This document shows positions 35,501-50,500 of a stretch of 64,000 nt of DNA, piece by piece (positions within the stretch are counted from its first letter, which is position 1; every line of letters begins with the position of its first letter). A model generated the notes under the pieces. It had not been told where the DNA came from, did no database searches, and was given only the letters and a program-made list of their open reading frames with translations. The stretch comes from Iris pallida (taxonomy: Eukaryota; Streptophyta; Magnoliopsida; Asparagales; Iridaceae). The position numbers and the translations under genes are program-made. The stretch spans positions 14,693,417 through 14,757,416 of the forward strand of contig JANAVB010002199.1 of NCBI GenBank assembly GCA_029216955.1, in the 5' to 3' direction.

Positions 35501-38500
35501 TTAGTATGATCACGGTGCCGCACGTTGACATGACTTTCTACACACTTTGATGGACATGCCAAAGAGATCAAATGCTGAGAAACCATATTAGTCAGATTAT
35601 ATATGCTGATTTGCTGTGAACTAGGTTTTCAACTATAAAACCAATGAGTGAATTTTCATTTCAGGCAGTTAGACTTGCAGAGTCAAAGGTTGATCGAAGT
35701 ATTGCCATCTTTCATTTCTTGTATTTACTTTTGGATGAAGTATTTACTGTGACTGCTGATAAGATATGAATGATAAGTATGACTATCAACCGATACTACG
35801 AACCTTGTTTTTATATTTGAAGTTGCACATGTTTTCCAACATGTTCACTTGAGGGGGAGTGTAGAAGAATAAAATATATTTGGGGCCTTTTTAGTAATAG
35901 TACTGTAGTAGGTTATTTAGGTTATCAGAGAGTCAAATATCCAGTCTATATTTATAGATTTGAGTAAAACATTAACCTATACTGTGTCTACGAGTGTATA
36001 TTTGTATTATTGACTTATTGGACTCTTATACGGAGTATATTGTTGTATTCTTGACCATTATAAAAAGAAGAAACACTACTATGAAGAGTATGTTGGTTAT
36101 TTCCCTAATATTATTTCTTTCCACCAAATTATGTTACCCATGATCCCTTCGCTTTCTATGCCTTTTGCCTTCTAAATCTCGACAATTTAGAATAAAAATA
36201 AATAGGAAAATTGTTCGAATTCGCTCATCTATATGAATTTGGTACAATATTGGAGTTATGTTTTGCTGAAAGTTTGTGAATTTTGAACAGCTGAGATTAC
36301 TGGAATTAATTAGATAAGGAGTATGTACAAGTTTGTGTGCTTGGGCATGCATTTGTAAACCACTTATTTGGCATTTAACTGTTTGCTAGTTCTGTGCTTC
36401 ATATTTTAGAACCTTTATGTTGGTTGATTGCAAGATCAGCCATTCTTCATGTGTACGGATTAGTATGCTATCTATATAAAACATAAAATGGAAGTAAAAT
36501 GGACAAACTCTATATAGAGAACAATGCTTCAAATTAAATTCTTGAAGTGCATTTTGAGGAATCTTTTAAACTAAGCTTGGATGGTTTTATTTGGTATCAA
36601 CCTTAACCTCCCATGCATTATTTCTGCTGCAGTTTTGTTACTATCCTGGCCTTGTGTCCTCTATATTTCAACATCCACAAATTGCACTACTAATGCAGAG
36701 TTGTGGTTCATTAGAACATCGAATAGCCTACACTTGGATAGTCCATCGAGTAACTCGGTCAATCCTTCTTAGCTAATCAACCATGTTATTGTTGAACTCA
36801 TGTTGTCATAGCAAGTGTATATCCTAGGATGCAGTACTACAGTATTATTGTGCTGCTTTCGTTTTGAAATTTCTGCAGTGGGTTATAGGTCAATTGACAA
36901 ATAGCAACTGTTAAGAAATGGTCTGTTTTCTCTCATAAACCTTTAACTCTTCTAGCAAGGGGTTAATCATTTAAAATTGTCGGATATATATTTATGGGTC
37001 TTTCTTGGTTGACAGACCTACAATGAGATACAACATTGCTTCCTGGTGATTGGTTCAGTATACGCGGAGGACCTTTATGTGTTCCTTTTGAATGTGAGTT
37101 ATGCCAGAGTGTCCTCATATGATTACATGTCCGATACATTTTTATATATACTAAAGTGGAACCATTAAATTGATCATTTTCTGAAGAAGTTTTGGATCTT
37201 GAGATTAACAGTTCTCTGTCAACCTCTTTTGTCCTTATCTTATCCAGATATGTCAGACAAAGGATGAACCTTCGATTGTTGGAGCACTTTGTGTATTAAA
37301 GCATCTCTTGCCTAGGTTTCTTCGAATCAGTAGTCTGATTTTTTGACGAGACGACTTCCAGCTTTCTGGTGTATACTTATTCCTATTGTTTTCTCTCTAA
37401 AGGTTGTTAGAAGCTTGGCATGGTAAAAGGACTTTACTTACTGAAGTTGTGAAATCACTGTTAGATGAGCAGAGTTTGGGTGTTCGTATGGCACTCGCTG
37501 AGGTACTTGGTTGAACTTCCTCGGAGATGCACCATCCCTTCTGTAACAATTCTCTTATTTCAATCCTTTTATAGTAACTTCTTTCTAGTTCTTTGGCGTA
37601 AACTTGTTAATTTTTCATAAAGAACATCTGTTCAGTCACGAAATTGATACCAAACTATTTATGTGCCAGTTACTTGTTGTTATGGCTTCCCACTGTTACT
37701 TTAGTGGACCTTCGGCAGAGATGTTCATTGAGTTCCTTGTACGCCAATGTGCTATTTCTGACGAGGAAGTGAAAGATTTTAGGAACTCTAAGGAAGCCAT
37801 TTTGAAGAATGGCCCTTTTCAACCTTTTCGTCATAAGAAAATGGAGGTTTTATTAAAACTCATTCTTTTTACAGAATTTCATCATTCTTCTATATTTGCT
37901 ACATGTACTACATTGAGCTATTTCTCCCATCAGGTGATGCTAGGGCAAGTTTGTCCTGAAGAGTTGAGAGCAATCTGTGAAAAAGGTCTTCTTTTGTTGG
38001 CTATTACCATCCCTGAAATGGAGGTAAGATAATAAATAAATCAAATGAGAACTTTTATGTATTCTGCGAACTTTTTCATCTTTACTTGATGTATATCTGA
38101 CTTCAATTCCAAACAAGACTTAGTTGTTGGCTTCTTCTTTTTTTCTTTCTTATACTGTTTCTTTCTTCTCTTCACATTTTTCCTTTAATTTTACGTAAAA
38201 GGTAGTTCTTTACAATTTGGTTAATAGTCTCAAGATTTCTTGCAGCATATCCTTTGGCCCTTTCTCTTAAGGATGATTGTTCCAAAGAAATATACAGGTG
38301 CAGTTGCAGTGGTAAGAGCCACCCCCCTGCGTTTTTAGTGACACATGTACAGTTTATTAGTGATGTAAAGCTCTTTGTTTTCGTTATTTCTTATCAGTTG
38401 ATACCTGATTTTGGTGAGTACTATCATGGTGTCATCTTTGTGGGTTGTTTATAGTCTAGACAATTGCTTGAATGGTATCTTTTGGTCATGCTTTTTATTT

Positions 38501-41500
38501 TTTCCCTGCTGTTTCCTGTTTTTATTGATACTACTTTCTGTAAATTTGCAGGTTTGCAAATGCATATCTGAATTGTTTAGACATAGATCATCTCACACAA
38601 ATGTGACATTCTGTGAACTTAGTTCTTCCAATAATCTTCCTAATCCTGATGTAAATCTCATGGTGAATATACACACCTTCTTTCATTTCATCATCACTGG
38701 AAGAAATGGTTGTTAACGAACAATGCTCACGTCATAATGCAGGACCTTTTTGCACGCTTGATTGTGCTTTTACACGATCCACTTGCAAGAGAGCAGTTGG
38801 CGACTCGGATTTTAACGGTGCTGTCTTCTTACTTCAGTACATTGGTCTAAAGTTTTAAAATTTTCATGAGAGTTGAAGTTATGCACTGCTATTAAGCTGT
38901 TGCGGTTGTTCTGTTTAGCAATTTTCTTAGATTCGTTTGAGTTCCTTTTCATTTTTTATTAGTCGGTCAGAAAAGCATTAAAGGCAACAAGATATTGTTG
39001 GAATAGGTATTATATAAGTTTGAGTGGTCACTCTAAAGGGTGTCTCTTGGTGTGACTGTATGGCTTGGTGTTTGCATTCTGTAGGATGCAGGTTTGGCCT
39101 TTTGGGTCTTGGAGACAGCTTGTCCATAAATTGGCTCAAGCCTTGTGGCATTGGTGCCCTTTCCTTGACTAACTGCTTCATCTTTCAACAACACATACGT
39201 GTCTTTTTTCTCAAGTCTTTTACCATCTGTTCAATGGTTTGCAATAGTAAAATAATTGTGAACTCTCAAAGCTATCTTGCTCTATCCATCTTGTCACGCC
39301 CCGCTTCCGTAGGAGCGATCGTCCTCGCTAAGGCGTGATGCTGCACGAGCCTAGATTGCGCTCGTGCAAGGCGGGTTCCATAACGGCCGATTTCAGCGGA
39401 TGCGACGGGGTCGTCGCACAGAAGTCCCAAGCAGAGACATTGAACATGCAGCGAAAATTTAGAACAAATACAAGTTATTCAAAAGAAGCTCTTTAAGGTT
39501 ACAATGGGACGCAAGGCCAAGATTACAATCACTCAAGCTCACTCTTCTCACATTACAAGTCACTCAGCTCTCTCTCTCATCTCTCAATCTATGTCTTGAG
39601 CCAGCGGATGCTTCGGAAGGCGACGTCCATACATTATGTCCCGTATAAGTCTTGACTCCATGCGGCCGCACGCTTCGAATCGCCAAGGAACTCCGTGCCT
39701 CGACGCATCCAAGCGAGCTCCGCGCCACGAGCTTCTACCTGCGCCTGCACATGAAAACTATGTGGGTGTCAGTACTCAACTGTACTGGTGGAATGAGCTC
39801 CTCGCCTACCCATGCAAAACCAACACGTTTGATTTACTTTGTGCAACATAGTCCCTTCTTATCAATTGTCTTTCTAGTCTTGTTTTAGGATCAGTTTTAT
39901 TACAGACGTCTTGGCATATTTGTGTCTGAGGACCATCCTGTGCTTGCAACAGCAACGTCCACTCAACAACGTTAACCTATCAAGTCGTGCTTGCCTTACG
40001 GCCATTCTCAGAGACGCAACTACACGATAAACTCCATTTCCGTGTGACCGTGCTACCTCCTCGAGGCGGTGCCTCGCCACTTACTGACTTACCCATACTT
40101 GTGTTATGATAGCGCAGCCGTGCCTCATATTTGAGGTTGTGCCCAGCAACTCAACGTAACTTCACCCAACTTGCCCTACGGTCCTTCTCGACTTAACTCG
40201 CAACAGTCCAAGTCTAACTAATGCAACTCTATGCCAACGACTTAACACACGATGTCACATCTCGTGCCGAAGCACATCGCCTTCGTTGTAGCCAAATTTT
40301 AGGTCCAGACATTGTGTTCTAACTGTGTACACCATCAACTCGACTCAATCCAAAGGCACACACGCGGATTGCCGCCCGTGCCGACCCATCTATATGAATG
40401 GTCACTTGCATTAACTAGCCATTGTGTGTCATAGCCATGATTTTATTTATATATATATATTAATTGCCTAATTATTTATTTAATGATCTTTCAAAAACTT
40501 TTCCAAAATAATTATTTCAAAAAAAAAAAAAAAACCAAATTCCTTTTTCTTTTTACCACTTATGCAAATGCAAAATTTGCATTCTAGCATAAAGGGCTAG
40601 GTGGCTTTCATGCATGGACCCATGCCACTTGGCATCACCTTGCCATGACATGGCTGGAAGGGCATTCTGGTCTTTTTCCTTTCTTTTCATTCCTTTAATT
40701 AGAATGAGGGAGAGAGAGAAACCATTCTCTTCTCCTTTCTTCTTCCTGGTAAGCTCACTCTCCTCTTCTCCTTCCTTTCTTCTCCTTCTTCTCTCTCTCT
40801 CTCCCTTACTGCTGCTGCTGCTGCTGCTGCCGCTGCTGCGTTGCGCTGCTGCCGCGGCTGCTGGCGCCAGCGCTGGCGCCGCCGGCGGTCGGCCGCCGGC
40901 CGACCACACCCCCTCCTTCCTCTTCTTCTTCTTCCTCTTCCTTCCTTTCAATTTTCCTTTCCCCTCTTCTCTTCAATTTCTTGATAAATTAATTCTAGGT
41001 TTTGAGATTTAACCCCCCCAATCCCAATTTTTGTGTAAATAGGTTCTGAGATTGGGAGAATTTCTCTCCTAAGGGAAACATTCAAGGATCAAGGCAAGTC
41101 CTCTCCCTTCTTTTTTTATTCTAAAATTTTCCATCAAAAAAAAAAGAATGCATGTTAATTATTGATCTCAATTTTTGGGATAGAACTACGTATATTTATA
41201 ATTTGTTTGTTGACCTTGAATGTAGTAGTGTAGAGTTCATTCCTATCTCATAAATATACTTTACCGACACCTTAGTTCTTCATGACACAATGAGTTATTA
41301 CAACTTTGTGGTTTTCTTTATGAATGAAAAGATAATGAGTTTATATATATATTCATAAAGAGGACTTGTATGAATTCTTGTTAACATCATGAAATGCAAG
41401 ATTGTATTTTTTTTTTTCTAGGCAAGGGTCATATGTATATGCATGTTTACTAAATTCAAGAAGAAATTGGCCCAACATAGTTGCCTTGCATGGAAGTACC

Positions 41501-44500
41501 TCCAACTATCTTCAAGTAAAGTTTTTATGAAAAATTTTCATTTATTATTATATTGTTTAATTCTGTCCAGGATTATAAATTACACTTATTTGACATAATT
41601 ATAATGACCACTTAGTTAAATTGTGTATTTATTGATACCAGTACATTATGGTACCCTCACCTATAAGTTCTCAAGTCAAAATAACCAATTTGTGCCCCCT
41701 AAAAGATAGTTTTATGTATGGATTTATTTTGGACATGTTAGAATTGATTTTGATAACTCATTCATTTCGTGACCTTCCTTAGAAAACCTTCTTATATAAG
41801 TTATACTACAACATGTATTTTTAAGCTTGAAAGACCCAAGATACATTTTTGCGCATAAATAAGAATGCTAGCTCGCTAAGGTATGTTGTAAATTCCTTAA
41901 TTTCAATATCGCTTGTTATAAATTGCGTGGCCGGTGTTGAGGGTTGCTCCACCGAAGGGGTCGGCGTACCCGGTTATATATTGCGTGTTGCCGGTGATGA
42001 GGGTTGCTCCACCGAAGGGGTCGGCGTGCCCATGTGTTTATTCTTTGTGTTTATTTGTTCTGAAAATGTTTCCGGGTCAGTAAATACAAAGGAGACTCTG
42101 CCGAAATTTCTAAGAATTTCCAGAGTTGGTCTCTTTTGTGGAAAACCGGGTCCTTTAGGATTTTGACATTAAAGTCTAGTCCCTAAAACCATCCGACTCC
42201 GATCTACATCTTCGGAGGGATTCTTGGAAATCATTGATTATATTGATATTTTGGGACTACCTTGTTCCGACTCTTTCTTGGACTATATTAGTCTTAGAAA
42301 AGCCAATTGTAACTTAGATGCGACTTGACTTCTAGGACTCCCGTCTTGGGGATAGTCCTATGGTAATTAAAAGACTAGATTAGGTTGCATGGGGTTTGGG
42401 AGAGAAACCTGGATCACACCCGGCTGACTTCTTTGCAATATGATTTTACACTTTTCATACTGATCAGTCCCTGTTACGGTGTTCGTGCGGCCGCGCGATC
42501 TTCACCGGGGTGAGGCTTAGCTCACCTTCTTGTTTTGCAATGGGGCATCTATGCCCTGAGTCTCAGCTCAGAATACCCATTTGCATCTATCACGTGTTTT
42601 GCAATGGGGCATCTATGCCCTGAGTTTCAGCTCAGATTACCCATTTGCATTAAATTCATTAGGCATCTATGCCCTGAGTTTCAGCTCAGACTACTAATGA
42701 ATGGGTTCGATATTCTTGGAAAAGTTCAAGTCATACGAACTTCCTTTTATAGCTCATGATTCGATGATTCGAGCCAGATGATTCGGAACTAACTCATGAT
42801 GCTATCCTGGTTTAATCACATCAATATGTGATAGTACAGACGGCTGGAGAATCTAAGCACCACCCGTTTTGTGCGAGCCTGATCCCGGGCCAATGGGATT
42901 ATTGTAGAGATGCTAGGCGTGGGTGTGTGATCCAGAGAGTTTCTCTAAATTTGCATTTAGGTTTAGAAAGTTTAATTTTTTGTCCTTGTGACATTAATGT
43001 GAGAACGACTCGTTTCTTGATTAGTATTACATGTATGGACTTTAAAATGATCAAGTTTACTCCATTTTGTATTTACCTGCCTTATCATTCCACCTTCATA
43101 ACTTGCTCCTTTGACCGAGGGCTTGCTCGTCGTATTGACGACCTAGTTTTGTTCACTAGGGACTGAAGCAGATCAGGATGAAGGCCAGGCATACACTGAG
43201 GCAGAACTTTATGAATGATGTAGGACTGAGGGTTGTAGCTTTATTCTGGGAACCTCATAGCTATGTGACTTATGTATTTGAAGAAACATGAATGCAATAT
43301 GTAAGTTATGTATTTTGAAGAACAATGAATCCAAAATGTATATATGTGTTTGATGATGAGACTTGGACTATGTTGTAACATTTTGGGATAAATGAATGTT
43401 ATGCTCTTTTGTGGAAAATCGTATTATTTTCTTAACTCTATGCCTATCCAGGACCTTACAGGCGACAATCGCGGGATGCAATTGGGTTCATGTTGTATGG
43501 TCGCGTAGCCTGGGGACGTTGTACGTACTCGGCTCGCCGTATTCTGGGAGCGGGGCGGGACACGTCTTTTGGTTGGTGGCCCATGCAGGTCCACTCTTTA
43601 AGGGTAGTGTATAGGTTAAGGAGATGGTATAGGTGGATATCGAATATTATCTTAAGGATTTACTTGGACTTCCCTAGGATAGGAATAGATGACAATTGAA
43701 GGTTGAACACAAAAATCTACTAAGGTTTGGGGATATGAATCTTGATCAAAATTTATTTAGAATTTGATGATTTTATTATGGTAATCATTTTATGTCATAA
43801 AGTTCTCATTCGAGGAAATTTTCGGATATAGGTCATGGCCCGATTCCTGCCGAGCATCTATTGGGACGGGAGCCACCGGACTCATTACGGATACGAGCAG
43901 TTTGCTCGGGAGGCTTGGAAGGTGTTGCCCGACGACGACCTTCCGGTGAACAGTGTATTTTTCGAGCGCCTATGCCCCAGAATCCGTGATGTGGAAGATG
44001 GAGCGGAAGTATATTGGGAAAAGGAACTACGACTTAGGTTCTTCCTTGCGAAGGACGGTCCTTCTCCATTTACTCATGGGTATGAAGGGACCATTGAGGA
44101 ATGGGTAGAGGCCAATCCTTATGATAGGATCCGCGAGATCACCTACATAAAGCTGAGATGGTGACGCATGACAGTTAGGACTGGGGTAGTTTTTGTCTGC
44201 TGCACAGCATTTTGATGGATCAGCAGATAACTTATAGATATGATGTATGGAAGAAAAAGGGAAAATTTTTGTCTGTTGTACAACATTTTGGAATCACAAC
44301 AGATGTAAATAGTTTTGTATAAGGATTAGAGTATAGAAGTTGTAAGGACTTCCTAGTGAAGCATATTGTAATCGTGTTTTGTGAAATGAATGAAATATGC
44401 TTCTTTTAGTTATGGCTTTATATATATATTGCTATTATCTTTTCAATCTCCTCTAGTAAATTAAGTTCTCTTTAAATTTTGTATTTAAGAATTTCTAATT

Positions 44501-47500
44501 CTTAATATATAGGAAATGGCTTCTCAACCGAACCCCAATACCTCACAAGTGGAAGCCTCCGGGACACGAACAACTGATGCCTTTGAATTCTTTCAAAGGG
44601 TCTTGGAGGCCAATACCCAACAAATGCAACTTTCCCAAGCCACCTCAACAAAACTACTAGAGAGATTGGATGTCACTCCTACACAGAAGACGGGGGCCCT
44701 TTCAGAGTTTAGGACAATCAAGCCCCCAGAATTCAAAGGAACTGAAACCCCTATGGAAGCAGCGCAGTGGATTAGAACCACAGAGGCGTTACTAAAGGGC
44801 GCGAAGACCCCGCCAAATGACATAGTTTCATTAGTAAGGATTCAATTAAAAGATGTGGCTGACATATGGTGGAGCTCATTACATCCAGAAGAATCTGATG
44901 AAGTTGTGACTTGGGAGAAATTTAAGGAAGAATTCGAAGAGAGATTCTTTCCCCCAAGTGCCAAGTTGGAGTTGGAAAGGAGATTCCTTCATCTGAAACA
45001 GAACAAGACCTCTGTCGACGAATATTCGGCGGAATTTACCAGACTCAGCCGGTATGCTCCAAGCTTGGTATCTACGGAGAAGGCGAAGGTAGTCCGGTTC
45101 ATGGAAGGACTGGATGATAAATTGAAGATGAAGGTGGCCCCTTACAAATGTCAAACTTATGCTGAAGTGGTCGAAGCTGCAAGAGACCAACAAAGGATGC
45201 AAAATGACAAGAACAACGCGAAGACTGCAGGGCAAAAGCGGAGTCTGGAAACTGGTTCGGCCCAGGGAAGGACTTCGGGGCAAGGGCAACTAAGGGGTGC
45301 CCAGCATGAGCAGAAAAGACCCGTACCAAGTTGTTCTTACTGCGGAAGGCCGGGACACACGAAGAATAGTTGCAGAAGACTTCATGGGAGATGCCTGAAG
45401 TGTGGATCTTCCAACCACCAGTTGAACCAATGCCCTCAAAGCAATAGAAGGCCTGTAGTGCATAATAATGCGCAGGGACAGAGAGCTACAAGTCAAGGAT
45501 ATCAGCAGAGGCCTGCCTTCCAGAACAATGAGCCCAGGCCTAATACAACTACAGGATATCAGCAGAGGCCAGTCTTACCAACTCAAGCACATCAATTCCA
45601 CCAGGCACAGAGGGCAATTCAGAACCACAACAACAAGAAGAAGAACAAGAATCACGGCCAAGCCTTTATGATGGATAACAATGAAGCAGGAATACCAGGA
45701 GACGTGGTGACATGTACTATACTTGCTTCATCTAGTCCTGCATCAGTGCTATTTGATTCTGGGGCTACTCATTCTTTTATATCTGCATCATTCATATCTG
45801 AGTATAAAATAGAGACACAACCTCTGGCTAGAAAATTGAAAATCCTTACGGGCAATGGAATTGTAGAAGTAAGCCGAATTTGTAGAAATTGTCCAATTAA
45901 AATGGGAGGAGCAAGCTTCCGAACAAAACTATTAGTCTTTCCTATGGACAACTATGATATAGTATTTGGCATGGATTTGTTAATAGCAACCTCGGCGATT
46001 ATTGATTGTGGACAAGGAAAAGTACAGTTTTCCTTACCCAGTAGGAAGTCGCATGAATTTGTTAGAGCCCAGAAGGAGTTTGACAAAGAGGAGTTAGAAA
46101 AGTTCGAACTAAGGAGTCTCCAGGGTCAAGTGATAGAGGAATGGCCAAGAGTTGTAGATGAGTTTAAGGATGTATTCCCTGATGAATTATCCGGATTGCC
46201 ACCGGATAGGGCAGTTGAATTTAGCATTGATCTAATTCCTGGAGCGGCCCCAATTGCTAAGAAGATATACCCAATGAATAAGGAGGAACTAGCAGAGTTA
46301 AATAAACAAATCAAGGAATTGCTAGCTAAGGAGTTTATCAGGCCTAGTGTTTCTCCATGGGGAGCACCTGTACTTTTTGTAAAGAAGAAGGATGGGAGTC
46401 TGAGATTGGTAATTGATTATAGAGCACTGAATGAACTAACAATCAAGAACAAATATCCACTCCCTAGGATCGATGAATTATTCGACCAACTTGGAGGAGC
46501 AACTGTATTTTCCAAAATAGATCTCAGATCAGGCTATCACCAAGTGAAGATTAAGAAAGAAGACATACCAAAGACTGCTTTTAGAACTAGATATGGACAT
46601 TATGAGTTTCAAGTCATGCCTTTTGGATTGACAAATGCTCCGGCCATATTCATGGATTTGATGAATAGGATATTCTATCAATATTTGGATAAATTTGTGA
46701 TAGTGTTCATTGATGACATATTGATTTACTCGAAGAACGAGGAGCACGAAGAACACTTGAGGATAGTACTTGAGACTCTACGACAGGAGAAGCTGTATGG
46801 GAAGCTAAGTAAATGTGAATTTTGGTTAAAAGAAATTCCTTTCTTGGGACACATAGTCAGCGGAGAAGGCATAACAGTAGATCCTAAGAAAATAGAAGCA
46901 GTTAAGTTATGGCCTACTCCAAAAAATGTAGCTGAAGTTCGAAGTTTTGTTGGTTTGGCTGGATACTATAGAAGATTCGTGGAAAATTTTTCAAGAATTG
47001 TTGAGCCGCTTACTAGATTGACTCGGAAGAATGAAAAATTTGTTTGGACTGATAAATGTCAAGCGGCATTTGAGGAATTAAAGGAAAGACTTGTCACTGC
47101 ACCAGTACTAGCTTTACCCTCAGGATCAGGAGGTTACGAGATTTACAGTGATGCTTCTGGCAAGGGTTTGGGCTGTGTGTTGATGCAGCACGGAAGGGTG
47201 ATCGCTTATGCCTCGCGCCAGTTGAAAGTTCATGAAAGAAACTACCCAACACATGATCTGGAGTTAGCAGCTGTTGTGTTTGCACTGAAACTATGGAGGC
47301 ATTACTTGTATGGTGAACAGATCAAGATTTACACAGATCACAAGAGTTTAAAATACGTGTTCACCCAAAAGGAGTTAAATATGAGGCAACGTAGATGGCT
47401 CGAGTTGCTTAAGGATTTTGATATGGAGTTGCAGTATCATCCAGGCAAGGCAAACAAAGTGGCAGATGCTCTTAGTAGGAGGCCTGAGGCTTTCTTTATG

Positions 47501-50500
47501 AACACGCCCAAGGAGATATTGGATGATCTCAGAAAAATGGGGATTGAAGTGATATGTCCAGTTGCAGATGGAATTTGGGAAAGTTTACAAGTTCAATCTT
47601 CTTTAGTGGAGAGAATTAAGGAGGCACAGAAGAAGGATGTGAAACTGCAAAAATTGTGTAGTCAAACTGAAGCTGGGATACAAACTGGATTGATGAAGCA
47701 TTCTGATGGATCCTTGAGGTTCGGGAGTCGATTGTGTGTACCATATGGAGAACTCCGGACCGAGGTTATGACTGAAGCACATAGTTCTCAGTACTCCATT
47801 CATCCTGGGAGTATGAAGATGTACCAGGATCTGAGACAAAACTTTTGGTGGCATGGAATGAAGCGGGAGATAGCTAAATTTGTCTCGAAATGTTTAGTAT
47901 GCCAACAAGTGAAAGCTGAACACCAAAGGACTGCTGGACTACTGCAACCACTCCCAGTACCTGAATGGAAGTGGGAGCATATTACAATGGATTTTGTATC
48001 AGGACTCCCAAGAATACAAAAAGGTAACAATGCCATCTGGATAATAGTGGATAGGCTTACAAAGTCCGCAAGATTTCTACCATTCCGAGTTGGACAATTT
48101 ACGGAGCATCTAGCGGATATGTACATGAGGGAAGTTGTTAGTCACTATGGGGTACCGGTAAGTATCGTATCAGACAGGGATACTCGGTTCACCTCCAAGT
48201 TTTGGAGAAGCTTACAAGATAGTCTTGGCAGTCGCCTGAAGTTTAGTTCAGCATATCATCCACAGACCGATGGGCAGTCAGAAAGGATGATACAAATCTT
48301 AGAAGATATGCTAAGAGCATGCACCCTAGATTTCAGAGGATCATGGGATGGTCATCTGCATCTGATAGAATTCTCCTATAATAACAGTTATCAGGCCAGT
48401 ATCAAGATGACGCCATTTGAAGCACTATATGGGAGGAAGTGCAGATCACCTATATGTTGGGGTGACGTCGGAGAACGACAGCTTCTAGGGCCAGAATTGG
48501 TCACTCAGACTGTGGACATGGTCAAGGCAGTTCGAAGTCATCTTCTAAGCTGCGCAGGACAGGCACAAGATGTGGGCAGATAAGCATCGGAGAATCTTGA
48601 ATTTCAAACCTGGTGATCATGTATTTCTGAAGATCTCACCAACTAAAGGAACTATCAGGTTTGGAACCAGAGGAAAGTTGAGCCCAAGGTATATAGGCCC
48701 ATTCGACGTCCTGGATCGAATCGGTGATGTTTCTTACATATTGGCCTTACCACCATCCCTAGAAGGAGTCCACGATGTTTTTCATGTATCACAACTGCGG
48801 AAATATGTACCAGATACTAGTCACATATTGGATCATTCAGAAATCACTGTTGGCCCAACACTCCGTATCGAGCAGAAGCCAGTGGAAATCCTGGATCGGA
48901 GACAGAAGATTCTTAAGAACAAGACCATCTCATTGGTTCGAGTATCTTGGAACAAGGACTCACCGGGTGAGTCTACTTGGGAAAGAGAAGATGAGATGCG
49001 GCGACTTTACCCCTACCTTTTTGATGATTAAGGTACCTTAGCACCTTTCCTTCCTTCCCTTAATCTTTTTCCATTTCCTTAAATTCCGAGGACGGAATTT
49101 TATTAAGGTGGGTAGAGTGTCATAGCCATGATTTTATTTATATATATATTAATTGCCTAATTATTTATTTAATGATCTTTCAAAAACTTTTCCAAAATAA
49201 TTATTTCAAAAAAAAAAAAAAAAACCAAATTCCTTTTTCTTTTTACCACTTATGCAAATGCAAAATTTGCATTCTAGCATAAAGGGCTAGGTGGCTTTCA
49301 TGCATGGACCCATGCCACTTGGCATCACCTTGCCATGACATGGCTGGAAGGGCATTCTGGTCTTTTTCCTTTCTTTTCATTCCTTTAATTAGAATGAGGG
49401 AGAGAGAGAAACCATTCTCTTCTCCTTTCTTCTTCCTGGTAAGCTCACTCTCCTCTTCTCCTTCATTTCTTCTCCTTCTTCTCTCTCTCTCTCCCTTACT
49501 GCTGCTGCTGCTGCCGCTGCTGCATTGCGCTGCTGCCGCGGCTGCTGGCGCCGCCGGCAGTCGGCCGCCGGCCGACCACACCCCCTCCTTCCTCTTCTTC
49601 TTCTTCCTCTTCCTTCCTTTCAATTTTCCTTTCCCCTCTTCTCTTCAATTTCTTGATAAATTAATTCTAGGTTTTGAGATTTAACCCCCCCAATCCCAAT
49701 TTTTGTGTAAATAGGTTCTGAGATTGGGAGAATTTCTCTCCTAAGGGAAACATTCAAGGATCAAGGCAAGTCCTCTCCCTTCTTTTTTTATTCTAAAATT
49801 TTCCATCAAAAAAAAAGAATGCATGTTAATTATTGATCTCAATTTTTGGGATAGAACTACGTATATTTATAATTTGTTTGTTGACCTTGAATGTAGTAGT
49901 GTAGAGTTCATTCCTATCTCATAAATATACTTTACCGACACCTTAGTTCTTCATGACACAATGAGTTATTACAACTTTGTGGTTTTCTTTATGAATGAAA
50001 AGATAATGAGTTTATATATATATTCATAAAGAGGACTTGTATGAATTCTTGTTAACATCATGAAATGCAAGATTGTATTTTTTTTTTCAGGCAAGGGTCA
50101 TATGTATATGCATGTTTACTAAATTCAAGAAGAAATTGGCCCAACATAGTTGCCTTGCATGGAAGTACCTCTAACTATCTTCAAGTAAAGTTTTTATGAA
50201 AAATTTTCATTTATTATTATATTGTTTAATTCTGTCCAGGATTATAAATTACACTTATTTGACATAATTATAATGACCACTTAGTTAAATTGTGTATTTA
50301 TTGATACCAGTACATTATGGTACCCTCACCTATAAGTTCTCAAGTCAAAATAACCAATTTGTGCCCCCTAAAAGATAGTTTTATGTATGGATTTATTTTG
50401 GACATGTTAGAATTGATTTTGATAACTCATTCATTTCGTGACCTTCCTTAGAAAACCTTCTTATATAAGTTATACTACAACATGTATTTTTAAGCTTGAA

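Noticed and set aside
40553..41012. Overlapping ORFs in both chromovirus LTRs (also 49243-49684)
   Set aside because: They translate the (ctg)n and (cttctt)n simple repeats of the LTR, and no domain is visible.
43563..43600. Primer binding site of the chromovirus
   Set aside because: tggttggtggccc at 43570 starts with TGG as required, but I cannot match it to a tRNA end, and the usual initiator-Met site is not visible. Left uncalled.
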